DNA of 36,159 nucleotides from an uncultured Flavobacteriaceae bacterium. Lineage in GTDB: Bacteria; Bacteroidota; Bacteroidia; Flavobacteriales; Flavobacteriaceae. Made by a program: the position numbers and the translations under genes. Of the stretch, positions 22,088 through 29,864 are shown piece by piece; positions within the stretch are counted from its first letter, which is position 1, and each line of letters starts with the position of its first letter. The stretch covers positions 1 through 36,159 of the forward strand of contig CANNCM010000012.1 in NCBI GenBank assembly GCA_947503105.1, given 5' to 3'. Below the pieces are notes generated by a model. The model had not been told where the DNA came from. It searched no databases and worked only from the letters and a program-made list of their open reading frames with translations.

Positions 22088-22540
22088 ATGATAAAACATT
22101 TCGCACTTTTATTAATGTTCTTAGGGTCACAATGGAGCTGCGCACAAAACAGCGACATTTTTTCTATTGAACAAACTGTCCGTACTTTTTTTGAGGGATT
22201 TCATGCTAAAGACTCTGTCATTATACAATCTACACTTCACAGATCTTTTGAATTAGGATCAGTTTTTAAAACTCAAAATGGGATAATGTTTCAACATACA
22301 GAGGGGCGAAAATTCATCAATACTGTAATATCTCGTCCAGAACTGCCAGAGTGGAAAGAAGTTCTTGGAGAATTTAAAATTAATATTTCAGGGTCATTGT
22401 CTAGTGTATGGGTCCCATACGAGTTTTGGCTAGACAACTCCTTTAGCCACTGCGGTGTAAATTCTATACATTTGATCAAAACCGAACAGGGCTGGAAAAT
22501 TTTGAATATCACTGATTCTAGGTTGAAATCTTGTGACTGA
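22088..22540 (+). CDS. Small secreted NTF2-like protein
   Basis: 150 residues. Signal peptide IKHFALLLMFLGSQWSCAQ; the Cys could be lipidated but the lipobox (QWSC) is poor. The mature part (IFSIEQTVRTFFEGFHAKDS, then STLHRSFELGSVF, VWVPYEFWLDNSFSHCGVNS, IHLIKTEQGWKILNITDSR) matches the pattern of NTF2-like/lumazine-binding-like secreted proteins common in Bacteroidota, where an IHL...GWKI..ITDTR end is typical. No enzymatic residues are assigned. It stands alone, just past the last att-like repeat, and may be the first gene of the ancestral backbone. Confidence 0.75.
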   Translation: MIKHFALLLMFLGSQWSCAQNSDIFSIEQTVRTFFEGFHAKDSVIIQSTLHRSFELGSVFKTQNGIMFQHTEGRKFINTVISRPELPEWKEVLGEFKINISGSLSSVWVPYEFWLDNSFSHCGVNSIHLIKTEQGWKILNITDSRLKSCD

Positions 22541-22634
22541 CCACCAACGACATTAAATTAGTATTAATTTTTAATTTTAATTTTCTTTTACAAGTAATAT
22601 TGTTTAACTTTAAATATTAATCAATTTATTCCTT

Positions 22635-23012
22635 ATGAAAACTCTTTTAATTACACTATCACTAATCGTTTTTACACTTGGCAACGCGCAATCCAATGAG
22701 CGAATAAGTCTTCATTTATTTGACTTGCCTGAAGCTATTAGTATTTCAGAATTTAAGGCAGATTTGGGCAAAGCCAATGCTATTTATGCAAAAAATGGGT
22801 TTGGTAAAAATCGCTACAAGGTATACAAAGTTGCTTCCGATGATGGATCCAAACAACATCGCTATATGTGGCTGAGCACATGGATTAGTGATGCAGAATA
22901 CGCCGCCTCTCACTCAGAGGAAATACAACAATTTTGGGAAGATTATTTCTCTCCAAAATACAAGACTATGCTCGACGAACATATTTACAGAAAATTCTTT
23001 TTGGTCGAGTAA
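22635..23012 (+). CDS. Small secreted protein of unknown function
   Basis: 125 residues. Signal peptide KTLLITLSLIVFTLGNAQ. The mature part (SLHLFDLPEAISISEFKADL, YKVYKVASDDGSKQHRYMWL, STWISDAEYAASHSEEIQQF, EHIYRKFFLVE) has strand-helix-strand-helix order, which would fit a dimeric alpha/beta barrel (ABM-like) fold, but no motif proves it. A promoter-proximal CAAGTAATATT lies at 22591-22601, the same as upstream of 24271. The stop is ~45 bp before the hairpin shared with the convergent alkB-type gene. Confidence 0.65.
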   Translation: MKTLLITLSLIVFTLGNAQSNERISLHLFDLPEAISISEFKADLGKANAIYAKNGFGKNRYKVYKVASDDGSKQHRYMWLSTWISDAEYAASHSEEIQQFWEDYFSPKYKTMLDEHIYRKFFLVE

Positions 23013-23058
23013 ATTACCGTTTTGTAATATTTTTTAAAATGATGAACCAAAAACAACA

Positions 23059-23090
23059 AGAGAATGAAAAAACGATTTCATTCTCTAGTT
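23059..23090. terminator. Hairpin between convergent genes (overlaps the alkB end)
   Basis: Stem AGAGAATGAAA (23059-23069) and TTTCATTCTCT (23076-23086) with a six-base loop. It lies between the secreted gene ending at 23012 and the minus-strand monooxygenase, whose last codons are inside the hairpin. T-tracts on both sides are weak, so it is probably a bidirectional terminator of moderate strength. Confidence 0.5.
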
Positions 23091-24160
23091 TTTAGTTGTG
23101 TATAGGGTTTTATACCTCCGTCCTTTTTCATTAAATCCGGGACTAAAGGATTCATGATTTTAAACCAAAGTGGCGGTACAAAGCTGAGCAGAAGAGACGC
23201 TGGGTATCCCAAAGGCAATGTAGGACTTTCTTCATAACTATTCAAAAGCTGATACTTTTTTGAAGCTTTAAAATGGTGATCACTATGCCTTGTGAGTTCG
23301 TACAACACTATTCTTCCAATATTAAAATTTGAGTTCCAAGAATGTCGAGGTTGCACACGCTCGTAACGCCCAGAGGGTGTTTTAAAGCGTTTTAATCCAT
23401 AATGTTCAATGTAGTTTATACTCTCTAAAAACAAAAAAGAAATCACTCCAATGGCCAATGCAAATAGCATCACCTCGAAGGAGAAAAAATAATAAATCAA
23501 AAACAAATAAGTGGGTTGAATAAAATGATACCAAAGCATATCATTTTTAATGGAAAAAAACGAATTATTTTGCGTTTTTAAAAGATGAATTTGTCGTTTC
23601 CATGCATCTACATATTGCTTCGAAACAGAGGTAATCCAAAAAGAATATACGGTTTGGTTATATTTGGCTGTTGCACCATCTTCTGGAGTAGCAACATGCA
23701 AATGATGCCCAAAATTATGTTCTATATAAAAATGCATATACAAGCATGGCATGTATAATAATTTGCTCATAAAACGTTCAAAATAGGGCTTTCTATGGCC
23801 GAGTTCGTGCGCCACATTAATCGCATTTGTGGCCAATAAAATTCCCGCAGAAAGGCCCATTCCAATCAATTCGTAGGCGGCATATTCCGTTGATTGAATT
23901 TTTGAAAATGTAAAAAATAAAAGGCCAAAGACTATCGGAAGATTTAAATATAACATCAGGTCAAAAAGCCACTTGTTTTTTTTGTTCAATTTTTCTTCGT
24001 CAGATAAATTTTTGGAATCTTGCCCCGCTAAAATATCCAAAAAAGGCAATACCACAAAAGTAAAAATTACTGCCGTATAGGTGCCAAAACCAGACGACAC
24101 AAAAGAAACATAGGCTGCCAGAGGAACAGTGTAAGCAAACACATATTTTAAATCTTTCAT
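23078..24160 (-). CDS. alkB: Alkane 1-monooxygenase (AlkB-type integral membrane di-iron enzyme)
   Basis: 360 residues with about six membrane helices. The His-box set of AlkB is complete: HELGHRKP near residue 118, EHNFGHHLHVATPEDGA near 147, NYIEHYGLKR near 250 and RHSDHHFKASKKYQLL near 293. NYIEHYGL together with LTRHSDHH separates AlkB from fatty-acid desaturases and xylene monooxygenase relatives. It inserts oxygen into the terminal carbon of alkanes, using electrons from a rubredoxin or ferredoxin. Neither a rubredoxin nor a reductase gene is in the window. It is a single-gene unit on the minus strand. The length is slightly below the ~400 residues of proteobacterial AlkB. Confidence 0.88.
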   Translation of the reverse strand: MKDLKYVFAYTVPLAAYVSFVSSGFGTYTAVIFTFVVLPFLDILAGQDSKNLSDEEKLNKKNKWLFDLMLYLNLPIVFGLLFFTFSKIQSTEYAAYELIGMGLSAGILLATNAINVAHELGHRKPYFERFMSKLLYMPCLYMHFYIEHNFGHHLHVATPEDGATAKYNQTVYSFWITSVSKQYVDAWKRQIHLLKTQNNSFFSIKNDMLWYHFIQPTYLFLIYYFFSFEVMLFALAIGVISFLFLESINYIEHYGLKRFKTPSGRYERVQPRHSWNSNFNIGRIVLYELTRHSDHHFKASKKYQLLNSYEESPTLPLGYPASLLLSFVPPLWFKIMNPLVPDLMKKDGGIKPYTQLKTRE

Positions 24161-24336
24161 AGTGTTAAAATTAACAATAATTTAAAGCTAGGACAAATTT
24201 GAAATTTAAAAAAGGTTTTTTTTTGCAAGTAATATTTGTATATTAGCGTCATAACCAATTTAACTGCGAAATGAAAAAAATACTTTCCTTATTCTAGGAT
24301 TCATATCACAATAAAAATTAACTAAAAAATAAAAAA

Positions 24337-25125
24337 ATGAAAAATTTAATTACAGTATTTTGTCTCTTTATTGGAGTTTCACTTTTTGCACAAGTTGTAA
24401 ACATTACTTATGTCACCGTTCCAAGAGAAGAAGCAGATCAGTTTTTGATCCTCCACGAGAAATTTTCTAATCTTTCTGTTTCTGAGGAGAGAACCCTACA
24501 AGGCGGTGGTCTATTTGCTCATGCATTTGCTGGAGACTATAGCTTTGCTATTTATGATTTTTACGCATCAGCAGAAGACTTAGTAAAGGATGCAGACCTT
24601 GCCAACAATACGCTTCAAGCCAATATAAAAGCAATGAATTTAGATGATGAAGATCAAAAACAAATGACCAACGATTATAGAACTTACACCCGAATGTATG
24701 CCGATAATCATTCCGATCAAATTCGTGCAAGTGAAGGTCTAGAAGACTTAATGTATGAATCAGAATCATTAGATTGGTCAACAAAAAAAGTTGTAGTTGT
24801 TAGTAAGTATGAAGTCAAGTGGGGGAAAAACAAAGATTTCTTTGATGGTATAGTTGATGGAAGTTTAAAGAATTTAAAAGAAAGTGGGCAGGGCGTGGCA
24901 CATTTTGCAAGCCGTCATCTTTTTGGAGCTGGGTCTGACTGGCATACCTACCAATTTTTTGACACATGGTCAGATTTCGCTGCTTTTGAAGAAGCAAATA
25001 TTAGTGTAGAAATGGACGATGCTGGAAAAAAATTCTGGTCAGCCATTGAAGGTCACGATGATGAAATATTAGTCCTTATTGGAGGCCACGATCCAGTAAC
25101 AAAGAAATTTAGTCTAGCGAAATAA
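24337..25125 (+). CDS. Secreted protein of unknown function, 262 residues
   Basis: Signal peptide KNLITVFCLFIGVSLFAQ, then two similar halves. Each starts with a strand-like segment (VNITYVTVPREEADQFLILH; KVVVVSKYEVKWGKNKDFFD) and continues into helix and aromatic-rich segments (FAIYDFYASAEDLVKDA; YQFFDTWSDFAAFEEAN). This suggests a duplicated ferredoxin-like/ABM-type alpha/beta barrel, comparable with the C-terminal domain of the lipoprotein at 9417. That is inference from pattern only. It ends before a strong terminator. Upstream, at 24271, a broken leader peptide is visible. Confidence 0.65.
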   Translation: MKNLITVFCLFIGVSLFAQVVNITYVTVPREEADQFLILHEKFSNLSVSEERTLQGGGLFAHAFAGDYSFAIYDFYASAEDLVKDADLANNTLQANIKAMNLDDEDQKQMTNDYRTYTRMYADNHSDQIRASEGLEDLMYESESLDWSTKKVVVVSKYEVKWGKNKDFFDGIVDGSLKNLKESGQGVAHFASRHLFGAGSDWHTYQFFDTWSDFAAFEEANISVEMDDAGKKFWSAIEGHDDEILVLIGGHDPVTKKFSLAK

Positions 25126-25145
25126 AATTTATAATTTTAATGTAC

Positions 25146-25176
25146 AAAAGCTTCAACATTGTTGAAGCTTTTTTAT
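25146..25176 (+). terminator. Strong rho-independent terminator
   Basis: A 12-bp perfect stem, AAAAGCTTCAAC / GTTGAAGCTTTT, with a three-base ATT loop and a T-run follows the stop of the secreted gene by ~20 bp. mscL starts 22 bp after it. Confidence 0.88.
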
Positions 25177-25197
25177 TTTTGAATAAACAAAAAATCA

Positions 25198-25629
25198 ATG
25201 AAACTACTAAAGGAATTTAAGAATTTTGCTGTAAAAGGGAATATGATGGATATGGCTGTAGGCATTATTATTGGTGCATCTTTCAGTGCCATTGTCAATG
25301 TTTTAGTCAAAAATATCATTCTTCCTCCGCTCTCCCTTCTTTCAAATGGAATCAGTTTTGAGGAAAAGAAACTTATTTTGAGAGAAGCCACCACAACCAC
25401 ATCTCAAGTTTCAATAGACTACGGTTTATTAATTGAAACGGCTTTAGATTTTTTGATCGTTGGATTTACAATTTTTTTGGTGGTTCGCGTCATAAACAAG
25501 CTGAAAACTAAAGCCGAAAACATCGAAGACGACTCTGTGCCAACACCTGTAGATATCGAATTATTATCAAAAATTAAGGATTTACTAGAACAACAAAACG
25601 AAGTTCTAACTAAGAAAGAGAAGCCTTAG
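25198..25629 (+). CDS. mscL: Large-conductance mechanosensitive channel MscL
   Basis: 143 residues. The N-terminal helix and TM1 carry the MscL signature FKNFAVKGNMMDMAVGIIIG, then SFSAIVNVLVKNIILPPLS. TM2 is IETALDFLIVGFTIFLVVRV, and the C-terminal helical bundle is acidic (VDIELLSKIKDLLEQQNEVL). It is a homopentameric inner-membrane pore that opens under membrane tension and protects against hypo-osmotic shock. The length is usual for the family. The last 20 bp overlap the 3' end of the convergent ribE gene. Confidence 0.95.
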   Translation: MKLLKEFKNFAVKGNMMDMAVGIIIGASFSAIVNVLVKNIILPPLSLLSNGISFEEKKLILREATTTTSQVSIDYGLLIETALDFLIVGFTIFLVVRVINKLKTKAENIEDDSVPTPVDIELLSKIKDLLEQQNEVLTKKEKP

Positions 25630-26206
25630 TATGCAATCTGGAAACATATTTTCCAATAACGTCAAACTCTAAATTGACAACAGTTCCTTTTTTAAAACTA
25701 TGAAAATTAGTATGCTCATAGGTATATGGAATAATGGCAACACTAAAGCCATGATCTTTGGAGTTGACCACGGTTAGACTCACGCCATTTACTGTAACAG
25801 ATCCTTTTTCAATAGTGATGTTTCCTAAGCTTGAATCGTATTCAAAGCTATAGATCCAGCTTCCATTTTGAGTTTCAACGCCAATACATGTCCCTACTTG
25901 ATCAACATGTCCTTGCACCATATGTCCATCCAATCGATCTCCAAGTTTTAGGCCACGCTCTAAGTTGATGTGATCTCCTATTTCTAAACCAATGAGGTTG
26001 GTTTTATCTAAAGTTTCCTTAATTGCTGTAACGGTATAACTCGATGGTGTAAGATCAATCACTGTTAGGCACACTCCATTGTGTGAAACACTTTGGTCAA
26101 TTTTTAGCTCCGAAGCCAATTTACTCTTAATTGTAAGGTGTAAATTTGTGTTCTCTTGTTCTAACGCTTCAACAACGCCTAAATCTTCAATAATACCAGT
26201 AAACAT
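25610..26206 (-). CDS. ribE: Riboflavin synthase alpha subunit
   Basis: 198 residues. The two tandem lumazine-binding domains are plain: MFTGIIEDLGVVEAL at the start, SHNGVCLTVIDLTP in the first barrel, RLDGHMVQGHVDQVGTC at the junction, VNGVSLTVVNS in the second barrel and HTNFHSFKKGTVVNLEFDVI at the end. It condenses two molecules of 6,7-dimethyl-8-ribityllumazine to riboflavin. It is divergent from pdxA with 57 bp between starts, and convergent with mscL with a 20-bp coding overlap. Confidence 0.95.
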   Translation of the reverse strand: MFTGIIEDLGVVEALEQENTNLHLTIKSKLASELKIDQSVSHNGVCLTVIDLTPSSYTVTAIKETLDKTNLIGLEIGDHINLERGLKLGDRLDGHMVQGHVDQVGTCIGVETQNGSWIYSFEYDSSLGNITIEKGSVTVNGVSLTVVNSKDHGFSVAIIPYTYEHTNFHSFKKGTVVNLEFDVIGKYVSRLHTKASLS

Positions 26207-26263
26207 GCTTTTTATTCGTTAAATTTGCAATGTCAAAATTACAAACAAAACACATCATTTTTG

Positions 26264-27313
26264 ATGAGAAAAGAAAAAAAAATAAAAATTGGCATTTCAA
26301 TAGGAGATCTAAACGGAGTTGGAGGCGAGTTAATTATAAAAACATTTTCGGACAATAGACTTTTAGAATTTTGCACGCCAATAGTATTTGCATCGGTCAA
26401 AACAATGTCTTTTTTAAAAAAACATTTTCAGAGTTCTATTTCTTTTCAAGGGATTTTTGAGGCGTCTAAAGCTGTCGAGGGAAAATTAAATGTTGTAAAT
26501 GTTTGGAAGCAAGATGTAGCTATCGAATTTGGCAAAGACACGCCCCAAGCGGGGCAATATGCTTTACAAGCACTCAAAGCTGCAGTAGATAGCCTAAAGC
26601 ACGATGAAATAGATGTCCTTGTTACAGCACCTATTAATAAACATAATATTCAATCTGAAGAATTTAAATTTCCTGGACACACCGATTTTTTAAATCAAGA
26701 ACTAAACGGGGACAGTTTGATGTTTATGGTTTCAGATGCTCTTCGTGTTGGACTACTTACCGATCATGTTCCTGTTGGAGATGTTCCTCACTATTTGAAT
26801 GAGGCCCTTATTTCAAAAAAAATAAATCTCATTCATCAATCGCTAAAGCAAGACTTTGCCATAAGGGTTCCAAAAATTGCTGTGCTAGGAGTCAATCCTC
26901 ACACTGGAGATAATGGTGTCATTGGGTCTGAAGACGATAAAGTTTTACGCCCTGCCTTGGAAAACATAAAAAAAACAGGAATGTTAGTCTATGGCCCCTA
27001 TGCTGCCGATAGTTTTTTTGGTTCTAATAATTACCAAAACTTTGACGCCATTGTAGCCACATATCACGATCAGGGTCTCATTCCTTTCAAAACCCTCACC
27101 TTTGGCAACGGCGTAAATTATACAGCAGGGCTCGACAAAGTTCGTACTTCACCAGATCATGGAACAGCATATGATATCGCAGGGAAAGGAATTGCCAACA
27201 CCGAATCATTCAAAGAAGCTATTTTTACAGGGATAGAAATCTTTAGAAATAGAAACATGAACGTAGAACTCCAACAAAACCCTCTTAGAAAACAAGCTAA
27301 AAACAGAAAATAA
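26264..27313 (+). CDS. pdxA: 4-hydroxythreonine-4-phosphate dehydrogenase
   Basis: 349 residues from ATG 26264. A TTG-initiated extension from 26225 adds only non-conserved residues and is rejected. PdxA motifs: GISIGDLNGVGGELI near the start, TAPINKHNI, the metal-binding GHTDFLNQEL, VGLLTDHVPVGDVP, VLGVNPHTGDNGVIG, YHDQGLIPFKTL and DHGTAYDIAGKG. The enzyme oxidises 4-phosphohydroxy-L-threonine in the DXP-dependent pyridoxal phosphate pathway. The ~350-residue length is normal. It precedes the DUF177-rpmF pair by 67 bp. Confidence 0.94.
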   Translation: MRKEKKIKIGISIGDLNGVGGELIIKTFSDNRLLEFCTPIVFASVKTMSFLKKHFQSSISFQGIFEASKAVEGKLNVVNVWKQDVAIEFGKDTPQAGQYALQALKAAVDSLKHDEIDVLVTAPINKHNIQSEEFKFPGHTDFLNQELNGDSLMFMVSDALRVGLLTDHVPVGDVPHYLNEALISKKINLIHQSLKQDFAIRVPKIAVLGVNPHTGDNGVIGSEDDKVLRPALENIKKTGMLVYGPYAADSFFGSNNYQNFDAIVATYHDQGLIPFKTLTFGNGVNYTAGLDKVRTSPDHGTAYDIAGKGIANTESFKEAIFTGIEIFRNRNMNVELQQNPLRKQAKNRK

Positions 27314-27351
27314 AAATATTACGAGTTTATACAAAACCTAAAAAAAATGTA

Positions 27352-27359
27352 TATATTTG
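27352..27359 (+). promoter_or_regulatory. -7 box (TATATTTG) of the DUF177-rpmF unit
   Basis: A perfect TAnnTTTG match, ending 21 bp before ATG 27381. A TTG-initiated reading frame from 27357 would begin inside it, so the box supports the later start. No clear -33 TTTG is seen at 17-23 bp upstream. Confidence 0.5.
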
Positions 27360-27380
27360 CACGCTCGAATATGCAGAATA

Positions 27381-27920
27381 ATGAAGCCATTAAAAGCATT
27401 TGAAGTACAATTTGTAGGGTTAAAGCTTGGCGAACACATATTTGAGTATGATATTGATCATACGTTCTTTGAACATTTTGAGTACGACGAGTTTAATGAC
27501 ACACAATTAAAAGTAACACTTTGTCTTCAAAAAAAAACAACGCTTTTGGAGTTAGATTTTGAAGTAAAAGGCAGTGTAAATTTAAATTGTGATCTCACAA
27601 ACGAGCCATTCAACCAACCGATCAGTTCTAAATTTAGCCTAATTGTAAAATTTGGTTCTGAATATAATGATGATAACGAAGAAATATTGATTATTCCTCA
27701 TGGGGAATATAAATTAAACGTTGCCCATCAAATATACGAGTTGATTGTGCTTTCTGTTCCACAAAAACGATTGCATCCAGGCATCGAAGACGGGACAATA
27801 AACACCGAAATACTTAAAACACTAGAAGACTTGAGCCCAAAAAGCTTAGAACATAAAAATTCTGACAACGACATCGATCCACGTTGGGATTCATTAAAAA
27901 AATTATTAACGGATAAATAA
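27381..27920 (+). CDS. DUF177/YceD-family protein, 23S rRNA accumulation factor
   Basis: 179 residues from ATG 27381. YceD features: PLKAFEVQFVGLKLGEHIFE at the N terminus, then GSVNLNCDLTNEPFNQPISS with the family's Cys-Asp motif, and a conserved acidic C-terminal part (SNNDIDPRWDSLKKLL-like end). Family members lie next to rpmF in most bacteria and take part in ribosomal RNA processing or accumulation. Here rpmF follows after 8 bp, so the pair is an operon. The C terminus (DPRWDSLKKL) is typical. Confidence 0.88.
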   Translation: MKPLKAFEVQFVGLKLGEHIFEYDIDHTFFEHFEYDEFNDTQLKVTLCLQKKTTLLELDFEVKGSVNLNCDLTNEPFNQPISSKFSLIVKFGSEYNDDNEEILIIPHGEYKLNVAHQIYELIVLSVPQKRLHPGIEDGTINTEILKTLEDLSPKSLEHKNSDNDIDPRWDSLKKLLTDK

Positions 27921-27928
27921 TATAAAAA

Positions 27929-28132
27929 ATGGCACATCCTAAAAGAAAAATCTCCAAAACGAGAAGAGATAAAAGGCGTACCCATTACAAGGCATCTACT
28001 CCACAGATTGCTACTTGCCCAACAACAGGTGAAGCGCACTTGTACCACAGAGCGCACTGGCATGAAGGGAAGCTTTATTACAGAGGACAAGTTCTTATTG
28101 ATAATACAGCTGCAGAAGAAAACGTAGCCTAA
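27929..28132 (+). CDS. rpmF: Large ribosomal subunit protein bL32
   Basis: 67 residues. [19 protein letters not shown] and [20 protein letters not shown] are diagnostic of L32. Only one Cys is present, so it is the zinc-free (C-minus) form usual in Bacteroidota. It sits 8 bp after the DUF177 gene and is followed by a terminator at 28152. Confidence 0.96.
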   Translation: MAHPKRKISKTRRDKRRTHYKASTPQIATCPTTGEAHLYHRAHWHEGKLYYRGQVLIDNTAAEENVA

Positions 28133-28151
28133 ATTATTACTGCATACCCAT

Positions 28152-28181
28152 AAAAAAACGCTCATTGAGCGTTTTTTTTTA
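28152..28181 (+). terminator. Rho-independent terminator after rpmF
   Basis: Stem AAAAAACGCTC / GAGCGTTTTTT with a three-base ATT loop and a long T-run. It separates the DUF177-rpmF operon from fabH, which therefore has its own promoter in 28182-28294. Confidence 0.9.
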
Positions 28182-28294
28182 ATTTAAAAATTACAATTTT
28201 TGCTCGCTTTAGAACAAAAAACAGTATTTTTGAAGCGTTTTTTAATGTTTTTTGATGAAAAATCGTCAAAAGCTATGATTTTAATAAAATACAT

Positions 28295-29308
28295 ATGAGT
28301 AAAATCTCAGCAGCAATAACCGCTGTAGGTGCTTACGTTCCAGAATTTGTGCTTACTAATGTCATGTTGGAAAAAATGGTTGATACAAATGACGAGTGGA
28401 TCACGACTAGGACAGGAATTAAAGAACGTAGAATACTGAAAGCCGAAGGAAAAGGAACTTCCTTTTTGGCGATAAAAGCAGCTCAAGATTTGATTCAAAA
28501 AACAAATCTAGACCCAACCACCATCGACTTAGTGCTAGTGGCGACAGCGACTCCAGATATGAAAGCGGCTTCAACAGCTTCATATACAGCCACTCAAATC
28601 GGGGCCACCAATGCATTTTCTTACGACATGGATGCCGCTTGCTCCAGCTTTCTATTTGGGATGTCCTCTGCGGCAAGCTATATAGAATCAGGGCGTTACA
28701 AAAAAATATTGCTCATCGGAGCTGATAAAATGTCTTCAATCATTAATTATAAGGATCGCGCAACCTGTATCATATTTGGCGATGGCGCAGGGGCTGTATT
28801 GTTTGAGCCCAATGATGAAAATCTAGGGTTACAGGATGAATATTTGAGAACCGATGGTTCAGGAAGAGAGTTTTTGCAAGCCACATATGGAGGGTCATCT
28901 TATTCAATTACACATGAGGTCTTAGACAATGGCGGGCATTATGCTTTTCAAGAAGGCAGGACAGTATTTAAAAATGCAGTATCCAACATGGCCGATGCTG
29001 CTGTAAAAATATTGGAGCGAAATAACTTAACAAAAGACGATATCCAATGGCTGGCAGCACATCAAGCGAACAAAAGAATCATTGATGCAACAGCACAACG
29101 CATGAACTTGGAGGATAGTAAGGTTATGATGAATATTGAAAAATATGGAAATACAACTTCTGCAACGCTTCCGCTATTGCTCAACGACTACGAGGATCAA
29201 CTAAAAAAAGGAGATAACATTATTTTTGCTGCTTTTGGAGGAGGATTCAGTTGGGGAGCGATACACCTAAAATGGGCATATACAAAACATAAAACTAACT
29301 TAAACTAA
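28295..29308 (+). CDS. fabH: Beta-ketoacyl-ACP synthase III
   Basis: 337 residues. KAS III motifs: NDEWITTRTGIKERRI, the active-site Cys in DMDAACSSFLFGMSSA, FGDGAGAVLFEP, the catalytic His in LAAHQANKRIIDA, and the Asn in EKYGNTTSATLPLLL. GDNIIFAAFGGGFSWGA is the C-terminal end. The enzyme condenses acetyl-CoA or branched acyl-CoA with malonyl-ACP to start fatty acid synthesis. It is 11 bp before accB, so it heads the fabH-accB-accC unit that links initiation and malonyl-CoA supply. Confidence 0.95.
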   Translation: MSKISAAITAVGAYVPEFVLTNVMLEKMVDTNDEWITTRTGIKERRILKAEGKGTSFLAIKAAQDLIQKTNLDPTTIDLVLVATATPDMKAASTASYTATQIGATNAFSYDMDAACSSFLFGMSSAASYIESGRYKKILLIGADKMSSIINYKDRATCIIFGDGAGAVLFEPNDENLGLQDEYLRTDGSGREFLQATYGGSSYSITHEVLDNGGHYAFQEGRTVFKNAVSNMADAAVKILERNNLTKDDIQWLAAHQANKRIIDATAQRMNLEDSKVMMNIEKYGNTTSATLPLLLNDYEDQLKKGDNIIFAAFGGGFSWGAIHLKWAYTKHKTNLN

Positions 29309-29319
29309 ATACATTAATT

Positions 29320-29799
29320 ATGGATTTAAAAGAAATTCAAAATTTAATCAAATTTGTTGCCAAATCTGGCGCAAGTGAAGTAAAACTTGAAATGGACGAT
29401 GTAAAAATCACTATCCGTACTGGCAATGAAAACGACAAACAGCAAGTGCAGCAGGTCACAGTTCCTGTACAAATGCCACCAGCGCCAATAGTTCAGCCAC
29501 CAGCAGCACCAGCGGCACCAGCGGCACCAGTGGCAGAAACTCCAGCTGAAGATTCAAAGTACATTACCGTAAAATCACCTATAATTGGGACATTCTACAG
29601 AAGACCTTCACCAGACAAGCCAATTTTTGCTGAAGTTGGACAATCCATTGCTGAGGGCGATGTTTTGTGTATCATTGAAGCGATGAAACTTTTTAATGAG
29701 ATCGAATCTGAAGTTTCAGGAAAAATTGTAAAAGTCCTTGTCGATGACGCTTCACCAGTAGAATTTGATCAACCATTATTTTTGGTTGACCCTTCTTAA
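29320..29799 (+). CDS. accB: Biotin carboxyl carrier protein of acetyl-CoA carboxylase
   Basis: 159 residues. N-terminal helix MDLKEIQNLIKFVAKSGASE, a Pro/Ala-rich linker at ~50-80 (APAAPAAPVAETP), and a C-terminal biotinyl domain with the biotinylation Lys123 in CIIEAMKLFNEIESE. ITVKSPIIGTFYRRPSPDKP carries the thumb typical of bacterial BCCP. It carries carboxybiotin between AccC and the AccAD carboxyltransferase. It lies between fabH and accC, 65 bp before accC. Confidence 0.95.
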   Translation: MDLKEIQNLIKFVAKSGASEVKLEMDDVKITIRTGNENDKQQVQQVTVPVQMPPAPIVQPPAAPAAPAAPVAETPAEDSKYITVKSPIIGTFYRRPSPDKPIFAEVGQSIAEGDVLCIIEAMKLFNEIESEVSGKIVKVLVDDASPVEFDQPLFLVDPS

Positions 29800-29864
29800 T
29801 TTAAATTCTAAAAGCACCTAAAAATCGCTTTAGAAAAGAAAATTAACATTTTAAAATAACAATT

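Noticed and set aside
26225-26263. TTG start for pdxA
   Set aside because: The extra 13 residues are not PdxA-like, while ATG 26264 is immediately before the conserved KIKIGISIGDLNG.
27357-27380. TTG start for the DUF177 gene
   Set aside because: The codon lies inside the TATATTTG -7 box; ATG 27381 is the first start on the expected transcript.
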